The notes beneath the pieces were generated by a model, which had not been told where the DNA came from, ran no database searches, and worked only from the letters and a program-made list of their open reading frames with translations. DNA of 47,196 nucleotides. Origin: an uncultured Gammaproteobacteria bacterium (GTDB lineage: Bacteria > Pseudomonadota > Gammaproteobacteria > Pseudomonadales > Pseudohongiellaceae). Shown piece by piece: positions 11,221 through 21,388 of the stretch. The translations under genes and the position numbers were made by a program. The DNA lies in assembly GCA_903887045.1 (NCBI GenBank), contig CAISOD010000166.1, forward strand, positions 1 to 47,196, in the 5' to 3' direction. Position 1 is the first letter of the stretch. Each line of letters starts with the position of its first letter.

Positions 11221-12326
11221 CTATGGAAATCCAGCATCCGCTGTAGCGGTATCAAGGCTTTGCGCCCAAGTGCGGGATCCACCAGGATTTCATTCGCCAT
11301 TTGCATAGGCGCTTCTTGCTGCCCAATCTGCTCAAGGGTCAACCTTAAAGCTGCCAGGGTATTCATGCCCATCCACGGGCACTGGGCACAACTGCGACAG
11401 GTAGCACCATCACCAGAAGTTGGTGCCATGATGAATTCCTTGCCCGGCGCCTGCTGTTGCAGTTTGTAAAAAATGCCGTGATCTGTAGCAACGATGAACT
11501 GGCGTTCCGGCCTGCTCTGTGCCGCCTTGATAATCTGCGTAGTCGAACCGACTACGTCAGCGATCTCCAATACGCCCAGTGGTGATTCTGGATGTGCCAA
11601 AACCGCAGCTTGGGGATACAGGTGCTTCATGTCGAGCAATGCCCGCAGCTTGAACTCTTCATGCACGATGCAGGCACCGTCCCACAGTACGATGTCTTTA
11701 CTGCCAAGCTTGTGCTGGATATAGCGGCCAAGATGTTTGTCAGGGGCCCAGATCACCTGCTTGCCTTGCGACAGCAGATGCTCGACTACATCCACAGCAA
11801 TTGCTGAAGTTACCACCCAGTCTGACAGCGCCTTTACTGCCACTGACGTATTGGCATAAACGACAACTTCATGATCGGGATGCGCGGCACAGAATTCAGC
11901 GAATTCCTTCGCCGGACAGCCGATATCGAGCGAACAGGTCGCTTCCAGAGTCGGCATCAATACGGTTTTTTCGGGATTGAGAATCTTTGCGGTTTCGCCC
12001 ATGAAACGAACTCCGGCGACTACCAGCACATCAGCTGTGGTAGTGGTACCGAACCTTGCCATTTCAAGCGAATCAGCAACGCAACCACCTGTTTCTTCGG
12101 CCAGAGCCTGCAGCGATGCGTCGGTATAGTAATGGGCAACCAGAGAGGCGTTGTATTGCCGCAGCAACTGCTTTATGGCGACACGATCCTGTACGTCACG
12201 ATCTGTCGATGATTCAACTCGCGCAGGAATGCGGTGAAGCCAGGACCTCACCAGCGCACGATCGGCGACTATGTCCGACTGCAATCTGGATGGATTTTCA
12301 TTCGCAGACATCATCTCACTCCGCAA
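11211..12326 (-). CDS. nadA: Quinolinate synthase
   Basis: [50 protein letters not shown]. Confidence 0.95.
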   Translation of the reverse strand: MRSEMMSANENPSRLQSDIVADRALVRSWLHRIPARVESSTDRDVQDRVAIKQLLRQYNASLVAHYYTDASLQALAEETGGCVADSLEMARFGTTTTADVLVVAGVRFMGETAKILNPEKTVLMPTLEATCSLDIGCPAKEFAEFCAAHPDHEVVVYANTSVAVKALSDWVVTSAIAVDVVEHLLSQGKQVIWAPDKHLGRYIQHKLGSKDIVLWDGACIVHEEFKLRALLDMKHLYPQAAVLAHPESPLGVLEIADVVGSTTQIIKAAQSRPERQFIVATDHGIFYKLQQQAPGKEFIMAPTSGDGATCRSCAQCPWMGMNTLAALRLTLEQIGQQEAPMQMANEILVDPALGRKALIPLQRMLDFHSQR

Positions 12327-12436
12327 ACGCCGATTTTGTTTGGTGATGATCCGCTTTAGAAAGCGCCTGCGGCGTTCGAAGCCGCCCAGCAGGAACTTTG
12401 CTTCGATTTCATTTGAAGCAACGGATCCAATTCATG

Positions 12437-12460
12437 AAAAAAAGGCTGCCGAAGCAGCCT
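12437..12460 (-). terminator. Intrinsic terminator downstream of tRNA-Lys
   Basis: Minus strand AGGCTGC-TTCG-GCAGCCT followed by TTTTTTT. Confidence 0.85.
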
Positions 12461-12467
12461 ATGGAAT

Positions 12468-12543
12468 TGGTGGGTCGTGATGGATTCGAACCATCGACCA
12501 ATTGGTTAAAAGCCAACTGCTCTACCAACTGAGCTAACGACCC
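12468..12543 (-). tRNA. tRNA-Lys (anticodon TTT)
   Basis: GGGTCGTTAGCTCAGTTGGTAGAGCAGTTGGCTTTTAACCAATTGGTCGATGGTTCGAATCCATCACGACCCACCA, full cloverleaf, 7-bp acceptor stem, encoded CCA. Confidence 0.97.
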
Positions 12544-12658
12544 TTGACGAAAGGCGCACATACTACTCAAAGCCGGCCAAATTTCAAGCCGATTTCGTTG
12601 TTTTCCCAGTCTGCAACAGCAGCGGGAATTCGACCACCAACAACATCAGCAACTGCCG

Positions 12659-13351
12659 CTATCCGGCATGCTGGTATGAAGTCGGATCGGCCACCCCGGC
12701 CTCCATGAAACCCTTGCGCCTGAGGCGACAGCTGTCACATTTTCCACAGGCTTCACCATTATTGCTCAGCTGATAACAAGAAACAGTGAGACTGTAATCG
12801 ACACCAACAGCTATACCCGCACGGATAATCTCTGCCTTGCTCATTCGCAGTAGTGGAGTTTCGACGATCAGCGTCAGTCCTTCCACTCCCGTTTTGGTGG
12901 CAAGGTTGGCAAGATGCTGGAAAGCCGCGATGAATTCGGGTCGACAGTCAGGATACCCGGAGTAATCAAGCGCATTGACACCGATGAAGATCGCAGCAGC
13001 CTGCAACACCTCAGCCCATGCCAGCGCGTAAGCAAGAAACATCGTGTTGCGAGCCGGCACATAAGTGATCGGGATGCCCTCGCTTTCAGTTTCCGGTATC
13101 GGTAGTGAGTCATCGGTAAGCGCGGAACCACCAAGTCCCCCGAGGTCAAGCTTGATAACCTTGTGGTCACGCGCACCCAGACTTTCAACAATTCGCTTGG
13201 CTGCCGCCAACTCTGCAATGTGGCGCTGGCCATAATCAAAACTGAGCGCGTAACAGTCATACCCCTGCCGCCTGGCAAGTGCGAGACAGGTGGCAGAATC
13301 AAGTCCACCTGACAACAACACGACTGCTTTTCGCACAGTTTGCATTCTCAA
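12659..13351 (-). CDS. queC: 7-cyano-7-deazaguanine synthase
   Basis: [53 protein letters not shown]. Confidence 0.95.
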   Translation of the reverse strand: MRMQTVRKAVVLLSGGLDSATCLALARRQGYDCYALSFDYGQRHIAELAAAKRIVESLGARDHKVIKLDLGGLGGSALTDDSLPIPETESEGIPITYVPARNTMFLAYALAWAEVLQAAAIFIGVNALDYSGYPDCRPEFIAAFQHLANLATKTGVEGLTLIVETPLLRMSKAEIIRAGIAVGVDYSLTVSCYQLSNNGEACGKCDSCRLRRKGFMEAGVADPTSYQHAG

Positions 13352-13995
13352 CGTCCAGCGGCATCAGCCCAGAGATACTTGTGCAACTGCACTTGCATAC
13401 GCACTTTCAGGCAATCCTGCAGTATCCAATCAGCCAGTATCGCCGGGTTCAGCGTTGCATGGCTGGGAGAGAACAACACATCGCTTACCTTTTCCACCAG
13501 CGCGTACTTTTCAACGCAGCTTTTGGCCCAGCGATAGTCCACTTCATCACAGATGACGAACTTGACCTGATCGTGCATCAACAGGTGCTGCACATTTGGA
13601 TAGTGGTTCCGTTGCAGCTCGCCCGATCCCGGCGTTTTGAAATCCATTACCTTGCTGACGCGCGAATCAATCCCGGCCATGTCGATCGCACCGCTTGTTT
13701 CCAGCGACACCTGGTAGCCCGCAGCACACAAAGCAGTCAGCAATGGCCAGCAAGATTTCTGTGCTAGAGGTTCGCCACCGGTGACGCACACAAAGCGGGG
13801 ACTCCAGGATGCCACCGTGGCCAGGATCTCAGCTATGGATAACAACAGACCACCAGAGAACGCATAGGCAGTGTCGCAGTAGCCACAACGCAACGGGCAA
13901 CCAGTCAGGCGGACGAACACCGTTGGCCAGCCCACGGTTCTAGCCTCACCCTGCAGGGAATGGAATATCTCGGTAATGCGTAGCTTTTCTGTCAT
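13348..13995 (-). CDS. queE: 7-carboxy-7-deazaguanine synthase (radical SAM)
   Basis: [58 protein letters not shown]. Confidence 0.95.
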   Translation of the reverse strand: MTEKLRITEIFHSLQGEARTVGWPTVFVRLTGCPLRCGYCDTAYAFSGGLLLSIAEILATVASWSPRFVCVTGGEPLAQKSCWPLLTALCAAGYQVSLETSGAIDMAGIDSRVSKVMDFKTPGSGELQRNHYPNVQHLLMHDQVKFVICDEVDYRWAKSCVEKYALVEKVSDVLFSPSHATLNPAILADWILQDCLKVRMQVQLHKYLWADAAGR

Positions 13996-14054
13996 GGAGA
14001 AAGGGCAACTGCTGGTTACCGGGCAACCCGGCAACAGAACCCGGTCAGACCGTT

Positions 14055-14945
14055 TTACAGCTGCTTCAGGTATTCCTCAGACAAACGGATTTCGTTGGCA
14101 CTTTCAGGAAAGCGGGTCTTTAGGCTACGCCAAGTCTCGGAAGCCTGTGCCACATCTCCCATCTGCTTGTAGGCCATGCCCAGTTTCAGCATGGCTGCGG
14201 CTGCCTTGGCGTCCTGCGGAAATTCATTCAATACGCGGGCAAAAACGTCACGTGCTTGCGCAAACCCCGAAACCAACAGATATGCCTCGCCCTGCCAGTA
14301 AAGCGCATTCGGAAGCAATCGGCCTTGAGGGAATCTGTCGGTGTAGGTCTGGAACATACTGATCGCTTCATCGTACTTATCTTCCTCAAGCAGCACATTG
14401 AGCGCAGTTCGATAAAGTTCCTGTTCATCCAAATCCGCTGCCGCAGTACCCGTTGCGGCCGTAGCTGGAGGGGTAGCGACCTGGGTTGCAGGTGGGGGCG
14501 CGACAACAGTAGCGGCGGAATTCAAGGCAGCAGAGCTGCCATTCAGAGCTGGACTTACTGGCGCTGTTGTCGCCGGGGCTGCAGAAGTTGGCGCAGACGG
14601 CGTGGAGCTCCCGTTAACCGGAGCAGTTGCACTGGGCAAAGCCTGGGCGGGCGCCATGGTGCTGAGGCGACGATCAATATCAATGTAACGATCACGCTGC
14701 TCCGTCTGCAATCGCTTCAATTGATAACCTTGCTCCTCTACAACGCCACGCAACGTTTGCACTTCCTGTTGCAAGGCTTCTACCTGATTATAGAGAGAGA
14801 CGATGAGGTCATTGCTGCCAGCCTGGGCAGCCGCCGGGGCTGCAGCACGATTGCCGCCACCTGCTTCCCGTACCTGAACCTGGGCAATTGCCAGCGCAGA
14901 AGTGAATGTCAGAATGGCGAGAGCGCTCAAGAAACGGATCTGCAT
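14055..14945 (-). CDS. cpoB: Cell division coordinator CpoB / YbgF-like TPR protein
   Basis: Signal peptide, coiled coil, low-complexity A/P/T linker, TPR region LYRTALNVLLEEDKYDEAISMFQTYTDRFPQG; next to pal. Confidence 0.9.
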   Translation of the reverse strand: MQIRFLSALAILTFTSALAIAQVQVREAGGGNRAAAPAAAQAGSNDLIVSLYNQVEALQQEVQTLRGVVEEQGYQLKRLQTEQRDRYIDIDRRLSTMAPAQALPSATAPVNGSSTPSAPTSAAPATTAPVSPALNGSSAALNSAATVVAPPPATQVATPPATAATGTAAADLDEQELYRTALNVLLEEDKYDEAISMFQTYTDRFPQGRLLPNALYWQGEAYLLVSGFAQARDVFARVLNEFPQDAKAAAAMLKLGMAYKQMGDVAQASETWRSLKTRFPESANEIRLSEEYLKQL

Positions 14946-14957
14946 ACATTTCCTCCA

Positions 14958-14985
14958 CAAAAAATTAAGCCGGGCGAACCCGGCT
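14958..14985 (-). terminator. Terminator-like hairpin between pal and cpoB
   Basis: Minus strand AGCCGGG-TTCG-CCCGGCT followed by TAATTTTTT. Confidence 0.75.
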
Positions 14986-15013
14986 CAATTTTACATCTAT
15001 TGCGAGCTGTTGC

Positions 15014-15523
15014 TTACTTGATCATTTCAACGCGACGGTTGAGGGAGTAAGCAGCTTCGGTGGTACCACTGTCAGCAGGGCGCTCTTCGCCATAGCTGAT
15101 GGTTTCCATCTGGCCGGCGGCAACGCCCTGAACCTGCAGGTAGCGCTCAACCGACTGTGCACGACGCTCGCCCAATGCCAAGTTGTATTCACGGGTACCG
15201 CGCTCGTCAGCATGACCTTCGAGACGGATATTCATGTTCGGATTTGCCTTGAGCTGATTCGCGTGGAAAACCAGCGCATCGCGATCTTCTTGGCTCAGAT
15301 CCGACTTATCAAATTCGAAATAGAACTTGGTTTTGGCCAAGGCTCTGTCGCGGGCGGCACGTTGTTCAGCAGTAAGGCCATCGCCAGTGTTGGCAGCGCT
15401 TGGAGTTGCTGTGTTGGCAACAGGTGCAGCCTCAGTGGCAGCTTCCTCAGTCGATTGGCACGCCACCATCGTTACCGAAAGCAGTGCAACCATACCTAAT
15501 TTGATAAAACCTTGATTTTGCAT
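15014..15523 (-). CDS. pal: Peptidoglycan-associated lipoprotein
   Basis: Lipobox VTMVACQ; KFYFEFDKSDL; LEGHADERGTREYNLALGERRAQSV. Confidence 0.96.
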   Translation of the reverse strand: MQNQGFIKLGMVALLSVTMVACQSTEEAATEAAPVANTATPSAANTGDGLTAEQRAARDRALAKTKFYFEFDKSDLSQEDRDALVFHANQLKANPNMNIRLEGHADERGTREYNLALGERRAQSVERYLQVQGVAAGQMETISYGEERPADSGTTEAAYSLNRRVEMIK

Positions 15524-15657
15524 CTTTAAAAACTCCTGTGTTCTCTAAGCCGCGACAAATAACTACACCTATTTTCTTCAATTTCCTACCACCTTACAAG
15601 GGTAAGCCAATAAAAAAATGAACTTTTTTCTATATTCACTGTCCCATGCGCCATCTC

Positions 15658-16974
15658 TTAGTCCAAGAAAGGAGACCAAGCAGGCTCCCGGACGTCACCT
15701 TCGGTCACCGGCAATTGGTATTTTACCCTGCCATCGATCGAGACGGCATTTAAAATTCCCCGCCCGCCACTCTTTGATGCATACATCACCATGCTTGCGT
15801 TGGGTGCAATAGTAGGCGACTCATCCAGCGACGTATCGGTCAAGATACGGATCGAACCCCGCTCAAGATTCATAATGGTCAGATGAAAATCATCACTGAC
15901 GTCTTCACGGTGGATCAATACCATATTTTTGCCATCAGCCAGCATTGCTGCTTTGGAGTTATAGGTCCCTTCGAAGGTCACCCGCTCAGACCAGCCAGTT
16001 TCCAGCGTGACCTGGTAAATCTGAGGTCGGTTGTTACCACCCTGCTCCGACGTGTAAAGAATGGACTTGCTGTCCGGCATCCAGCTTGGCTCGGTATCCA
16101 CGGCGAAATGCGTGGTGATTTTCCGCAATTCCCGCGTACGCAGATCCATCACAAAAATGTCAGGGTTGCCGTCTTTTGACAGCACCATAGCCATCTTGGA
16201 CCCATCAGGAGACCAAGTTGGAGCACTGTTGATTCCCGGGAAATCGGTCAGCTGCTCACGGGCGCCCGTGCTGAGATTCTGGATATAAATGCGTGGACGC
16301 GAGGACTCAAAACTCACATAGGCAATCTGGCTGGCATCCGGCGACCAAGTCGGCGACATGATAGGTTCTTGTGATTCCAGCAATACTTGTGGGCGACCGC
16401 CATCCGCATCCGCGAGGTTCAACTGGTAGTTGGCTACTGTTTCCGAAATGCGTTGTGACGTCACATACAGGATCTTGGTGGCAAAAGCTCCGCGCACCCC
16501 GGTCACTTGCTCGAAAACGACGTCGCTGATCTGGTGCGAAATGTCACGCAGCTGGGCTTCGGTGCCGCTGATTACCTCACCAATCATGCGCTTCTCACCC
16601 CGCACATCAAACAGCTCATACTGTACCTGCACCAGCGCACTGTCTGTTGAGCGATTGATCTTGCCGATCAGCAAATAGTCGGCACCGAGGAAACGCCAGT
16701 CACGGAAGTAAACATCAGCCTCTGCATGTGGCGTGCTCAGCATGTTTTGTTCGGCAATTGGCGAGAACTCACCGCTGTTGCGAAGATCGCTGTTGACGAC
16801 ACCGGTAATGTTTTCCGGCAATTCACCGAAGCCTTCCCAGCCGAAAGGAACGATTGCTATCGGGATCGGGTTATCGACCCCCTGGGTGATCTGGATGGTC
16901 AATTGCTGGGCACTGACAGCATTGGCAATCAATGCGCACAACAGCAAACCCAATAAGCGGAATCTGGTCATCAT
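15658..16974 (-). CDS. tolB: Tol-Pal system protein TolB
   Basis: Signal peptide; beta-propeller repeats SPTWSPDASQIAYVSFES, APTWSPDGSKMAMVLSKDGNPDIFVMDL; operon context. Confidence 0.95.
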   Translation of the reverse strand: MMTRFRLLGLLLCALIANAVSAQQLTIQITQGVDNPIPIAIVPFGWEGFGELPENITGVVNSDLRNSGEFSPIAEQNMLSTPHAEADVYFRDWRFLGADYLLIGKINRSTDSALVQVQYELFDVRGEKRMIGEVISGTEAQLRDISHQISDVVFEQVTGVRGAFATKILYVTSQRISETVANYQLNLADADGGRPQVLLESQEPIMSPTWSPDASQIAYVSFESSRPRIYIQNLSTGAREQLTDFPGINSAPTWSPDGSKMAMVLSKDGNPDIFVMDLRTRELRKITTHFAVDTEPSWMPDSKSILYTSEQGGNNRPQIYQVTLETGWSERVTFEGTYNSKAAMLADGKNMVLIHREDVSDDFHLTIMNLERGSIRILTDTSLDESPTIAPNASMVMYASKSGGRGILNAVSIDGRVKYQLPVTEGDVREPAWSPFLD

Positions 16975-17777
16975 CGTAGTAAATCCTGTGGAGTGAACTC
17001 CAGGGCTATCTGGCGAAAATTGCGTTCGAATACAGCTATGGGCAATTCCTTCAACTCGGGAAAGCTGCCCACCCTGTCAACAGCCTGCAGTACCGAGCGG
17101 TCAAACAATGCGTCGCCACTGCTCTGTACGATCTCTTTCAGAATGATTTCACCCGTTGGGGTCAATCGCAACTGTACTACAGCCAGCATGCCGTTACGGG
17201 CACCCGGTGGCAGTTGCCAATTCTGTGTAATGAGGTCATGAATGATGGCTGAATATTGAGCCACCAATTGCTGCTCTTCCGTCAGCGCCTGTTGATTTGC
17301 TGCCTGCTGGCGCGCCAGCTCGGCTTCGCGTTGGGCCTGCTCGCGAGCCGCCTGCTGCTTGTTTTGTTCCTGTTCACGAGCCACACGCTGCTGGGTTTCC
17401 TGCTCCTTTTTGCGCGTTTGCTCCTGCTCCTGCTCCTTCTTTTTTTGCTGGGCTACCCGCTGACGATCAGCCTCTTGTTTCTGCTTTACTTCCTGCTGTT
17501 GTCGCTCCTGCTCGCGCGCACGATCACGCTGACGTTCCTGTTCCCGCGCAGCTTGTTGTCGCTGTTGCTGCCTTTGCAGTTCCATCTGCTCGACGCGACG
17601 CATGCGCTGAGGGTTGGCTTGAACGGTGGTGGCAACGATAGCCGGGCGCTCAATGCGGACCTGGTTTTGCCGGTCTTCATTCCGGTCGAAAATGATCCAC
17701 ACCAGAATTCCGTGCAGCAGCAACGCTGCAACCACAGACGGTGGATAACCTTCGTTCTTGAGCAACCAATACATCAT
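16971..17777 (-). CDS. tolA: Cell envelope integrity protein TolA
   Basis: N-terminal TM segment, long Q/E/R/K helical region, C-terminal TonB-like domain LRLTPTGEIILKEIVQSSGDALFDRSVLQAV. Confidence 0.9.
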   Translation of the reverse strand: MMYWLLKNEGYPPSVVAALLLHGILVWIIFDRNEDRQNQVRIERPAIVATTVQANPQRMRRVEQMELQRQQQRQQAAREQERQRDRAREQERQQQEVKQKQEADRQRVAQQKKKEQEQEQTRKKEQETQQRVAREQEQNKQQAAREQAQREAELARQQAANQQALTEEQQLVAQYSAIIHDLITQNWQLPPGARNGMLAVVQLRLTPTGEIILKEIVQSSGDALFDRSVLQAVDRVGSFPELKELPIAVFERNFRQIALEFTPQDLLR

Positions 17778-17792
17778 GGTCGGACCAACATC

Positions 17793-18260
17793 TCAGTCAG
17801 CATCTGCAACAGGAGCACCCGGCGGCTGGGTAATCAGGCGTACACCACTGGCACCGGCTTTTTCCAAGGTACCCAGCAGGCTCATCACCACGCCGTAACT
17901 GATGCCGCCATCGGCTTCCACGAAGACCGGTACAGCCGGATTTTGGCTCATGATCTTGGTTACATTGTCACCAATCTGCTCAAGTGGTACTGCCGGCGGA
18001 TTTTCTGCCTCGGTTTCGCCCAGACTGATGAAATACTCGCCCTGCGCATTGATAGACACCACCAGAGTCGGCTCATCGTCTTCCTCGACAGTTTCTGCAT
18101 CCACCTTCGGCAGGTCCACCTTGATGCCCTGCGTGATCAGCGGAGTTGCAACCATGAACACGATCAGCAGCACCAGCATGACGTCGATCATCGGCACTAC
18201 GTTGATTTCCGACATGGGCTTGCGGCGGGTTCGCCGACTGTTATTGGCATTGACCTGCAT
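17793..18260 (-). CDS. tolR: TolR (ExbD family)
   Basis: MSEINVVPMIDVMLVLLIVFMVATPLITQGIKVDLPK. Confidence 0.95.
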   Translation of the reverse strand: MQVNANNSRRTRRKPMSEINVVPMIDVMLVLLIVFMVATPLITQGIKVDLPKVDAETVEEDDEPTLVVSINAQGEYFISLGETEAENPPAVPLEQIGDNVTKIMSQNPAVPVFVEADGGISYGVVMSLLGTLEKAGASGVRLITQPPGAPVADAD

Positions 18261-18964
18261 CAGCTTTTTTCCGGTACGCGTTTGCTGTGGGCCTGACGAT
18301 GCAGAATGCTGGTGAACTCATCCAGAAAAGTGTAATAGCTGTGCAACACCGATTCCACTTTGCTGGAATAACGGTTGTAGGCGAGTACAGCCGGGATGGC
18401 CACAAACAGACCCATCGCTGTAGCGATCAGCGCCTCGGCGATTGGCCCGGCGACAACCTGGATACTGGCCTGGCTCTGGTTCGCCAATCCTATGAAAGCC
18501 GTCATGATGCCCCACACCGTGCCGAACAATCCCAGGTAAGGCGACACTGATGACACAGTTGCCAGCAGTGCCAAATGCTTTTCCAGTACTTTTTCTTCAC
18601 GCGACAGTGCAACACGCATCGCGCGCTGGGTGCCTTCCATAACAGCATCTGATTCGATGCCCGGCTGCTGGCGCAGCCGTGTGAATTCCTTGAACCCCGA
18701 ACGGAACAGATTTTCCATGCCGAAAATGCCAGTATTGCCTTTCTGCTTACCGGTGCCTTCGCGAAACAACTGGCTCAGGTCCATGCCTGACCAGAAGCGC
18801 TTTTCGAATCCCAGTACTTCCTGATCCGCATCACTGATCACCAGCCACTTCTGCACGATGACCACCCAAGACAATACCGACAACCCCAACAACGCCAACA
18901 TTACCAGCTTGCCCACGAAGGTGGCGCTGATGACGAGACTCCAGATATTTATTGATTCGCCCAT
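18260..18964 (-). CDS. tolQ: TolQ (ExbB/MotA family)
   Basis: [47 protein letters not shown]. Confidence 0.95.
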   Translation of the reverse strand: MGESINIWSLVISATFVGKLVMLALLGLSVLSWVVIVQKWLVISDADQEVLGFEKRFWSGMDLSQLFREGTGKQKGNTGIFGMENLFRSGFKEFTRLRQQPGIESDAVMEGTQRAMRVALSREEKVLEKHLALLATVSSVSPYLGLFGTVWGIMTAFIGLANQSQASIQVVAGPIAEALIATAMGLFVAIPAVLAYNRYSSKVESVLHSYYTFLDEFTSILHRQAHSKRVPEKS

Positions 18965-19023
18965 TCAATCCTCTTGTCTGCCTACTACCTGACTACCAAC
19001 CGGTTTACAAAATCACGCTGATT

Positions 19024-20100
19024 TCAATTATCAAACATATCCGTTACTGCATCGCCCCCGGCAGTCTCACGTCCCTGCTGCCGTGGTGGCGCCAACCCGA
19101 AATGACGATAGGCGAACTGCGTGGCTATTCTGCCTCTCGGGGTACGCTGAATAAAGCCCTGTTGGATGAGATAGGGCTCCAGTACGTCCTCAATGGTGCC
19201 GCGCTCCTCGCTGAGCGCAGCGGCCAAACTGTCGGCACCGACCGGCCCGCCATCGAAACGCTCAATGATGGTCATCAGCAGTCGCCGGTCGAGATGATCA
19301 AAGCCGTGTTTGTCGACACTCAGCATATCGAGCGCCTGTGTTGCCATGTCGAGTGAAATGACACCATCACCCTTCACCTCCGAAAAATCACGCACTCGTC
19401 GCAGCAGCCGGTTGGCAATGCGCGGTGTACCGCGTGCACGGCGGGCTATCTCCTCGGCTCCAAGGCCATCACACGGGGATTTGAGTATGGCTGCCGCCCG
19501 CACCACGATACGCGTCAGCTGTTCGACCGTATAAAACTCCAAACGTTGCACAATGCCGAAGCGATCTCTCAGGGGTGAGGTCAGCAAGCCTGCTCGTGTA
19601 GTCGCTCCAACCAGGGTGAACGGGGGTAAATCGAGCTTCAGTGAACGGGCAGAAGGCCCCTCGCCTATCATGATGTCTAGCTGGTAATCCTCCATTGCCG
19701 GATAGAGGATCTCCTCAATGGCCGGGTTAAGCCGGTGGATTTCGTCAATGAACAGTACATCGCCGGCTTCGAGATTGGTCAGCATTGCTGCCAAATCACC
19801 TGCCTTTTCCAATACCGGGCCCGAAGTAGCCTTCAAAGATACCCCCATCTCGTTGGCGATGATGTTGGACAATGTGGTCTTGCCGAGTCCGGGCGGACCA
19901 AAAATCAAGGTATGGTCAAGCGGTTCGCCACGCTTGCGCGCTGCACTGATGAAGATTTCCATCTGGGCCTTGACGGCGTCCTGGCCGATGTAATCCACGA
20001 GCTTCGCCGGACGGATGGCCCTGTCGTGTAACTCCTCCTGTCCACGCGTTCCAGCCGAAATCACCCTGTCTTCATCACGCATGCCCATGCCGCTCTCCAT
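19024..20100 (-). CDS. ruvB: Holliday junction branch migration ATPase RuvB
   Basis: [58 protein letters not shown]. Confidence 0.97.
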   Translation of the reverse strand: MESGMGMRDEDRVISAGTRGQEELHDRAIRPAKLVDYIGQDAVKAQMEIFISAARKRGEPLDHTLIFGPPGLGKTTLSNIIANEMGVSLKATSGPVLEKAGDLAAMLTNLEAGDVLFIDEIHRLNPAIEEILYPAMEDYQLDIMIGEGPSARSLKLDLPPFTLVGATTRAGLLTSPLRDRFGIVQRLEFYTVEQLTRIVVRAAAILKSPCDGLGAEEIARRARGTPRIANRLLRRVRDFSEVKGDGVISLDMATQALDMLSVDKHGFDHLDRRLLMTIIERFDGGPVGADSLAAALSEERGTIEDVLEPYLIQQGFIQRTPRGRIATQFAYRHFGLAPPRQQGRETAGGDAVTDMFDN

Positions 20101-20103
20101 TCA

Positions 20104-20745
20104 TCAGGCCTGTGCGGCCCGCCCCAGGTTCTTCAGCGATAGCCGGATCAGGGTGGTGGTATCGATCGACTTGCCGTCGTTGTCGAGCTGACTGGCAGCA
20201 GACGCCACCGCCCGAGCCGCTTCCTGGGGTTTGTAACCAAGGGAAATGAGAGCAGATTCCGCTTCCTGCCAGCTGTCAGCGGCCTTGGCGCCAGCAACTT
20301 TCACCTGAGCCGCAGTAACGGCACCACCATAATGCAACTGCCAATCCTGCATGCGTTCCCGCAGTTCCAGCACCAGGCGCTCGGCTGTCTTGCGGCCAAC
20401 ACCCGGCAGTTTCACCAAGGCATTTACGTCACCATTGATGATCGATGCCACCAAACGGGCAGAGTCCATGCCAGACAATATCGCCAACGCCAGCTTCGGA
20501 CCGATGCCATTGGCCTTGATCAGCAAACGGAACAGGTTGCGCTCGGCGAGTTCGAGAAAACCAAACAACAGATGGGCGTCCTCACGGACGATGAAATGGG
20601 TATGCAGTACGATTTCTTTGCCGGTTTCGGGTAACTGGTACAAAGTCGGGGCCGACACCTCCACTTCGTAGGCGATTCCGCCCACATCCACCAGTATCAC
20701 TGCCTCGTCCCTGGCGAGCAGTCTGCCTTGCAATCTGCCTATCAT
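20104..20745 (-). CDS. ruvA: Holliday junction branch migration protein RuvA (possible extended form to 20850)
   Basis: MIGRLQGRLLARDEAVILVDVGGIAYEVEVSA; KANGIGPKLALAILSG; LPGVGRKTAERLVLEL. Confidence 0.95.
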   Translation of the reverse strand: MIGRLQGRLLARDEAVILVDVGGIAYEVEVSAPTLYQLPETGKEIVLHTHFIVREDAHLLFGFLELAERNLFRLLIKANGIGPKLALAILSGMDSARLVASIINGDVNALVKLPGVGRKTAERLVLELRERMQDWQLHYGGAVTAAQVKVAGAKAADSWQEAESALISLGYKPQEAARAVASAASQLDNDGKSIDTTTLIRLSLKNLGRAAQA

Positions 20746-20850
20746 GCCGTCTTGAAACTCAGGTTCCGGAAACTCAGGGGCTTGAAACTCACTGTTTTGA
20801 AATCGAGAACTATCGACTGGCGCCGGCCCGGGGGCTCTGGCAACACTCAA

Positions 20851-21384
20851 CTACTTCTTTGGAAGGGCCAACAGGCGACCGCGCCGGCCACTGCGAACCC
20901 CTGACAAACGTATCAGCGTTCGGTGGATATGAGCATGACACACTGCCACAGAAAGTGCATCCGCGGCGTCTTCCTTCGGCAGTGCAGACAGCTTGAGTAT
21001 GCTGCGGATCATGTGCTGCATCTGGGACTTGTCTGCCACACCAGTACCCACCAGCGCCAACTTGACCTTGCGGGCAGCATACTCATGTATCTCGAGATGA
21101 TGACTTGAGCACGCTACCATCGCTGCGCCCCTTGCCTGCCCCAGCTTCAGCGCTGACGACATACTCTTGCCGACAAAGACCTCCTCAACCGCCGCTACTT
21201 GAGGGGAATACTCTTCAATAATGTCGCACAGGTTGGAGAAGATCGCCTGCAGCCTATCCGGAAATTCCAGCTTTTCGACACGAATCACGCCGCAAGCGAC
21301 ATAATGAACCTCGGCACCCACGGCATTGACCAAACCATAGCCGCACTTGCGCGAACCAGGGTCAATGCCGAGGATGAGAGGCAT
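20851..21384 (-). CDS. ruvC: Crossover junction endodeoxyribonuclease RuvC
   Basis: MPLILGIDPGSRKCGYGLV; AAVEEVFVGKSMSSALKLGQARGA; DAADALSVAVCHAH. Confidence 0.96.
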   Translation of the reverse strand: MPLILGIDPGSRKCGYGLVNAVGAEVHYVACGVIRVEKLEFPDRLQAIFSNLCDIIEEYSPQVAAVEEVFVGKSMSSALKLGQARGAAMVACSSHHLEIHEYAARKVKLALVGTGVADKSQMQHMIRSILKLSALPKEDAADALSVAVCHAHIHRTLIRLSGVRSGRRGRLLALPKK

Positions 21385-21388
21385 CGCG

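Noticed and set aside
17256-18296. 346-aa plus-strand ORF over tolA/tolR
   Set aside because: Antisense of the tolA coiled-coil region; leucine-rich product is the complement of Gln/Glu/Lys codons
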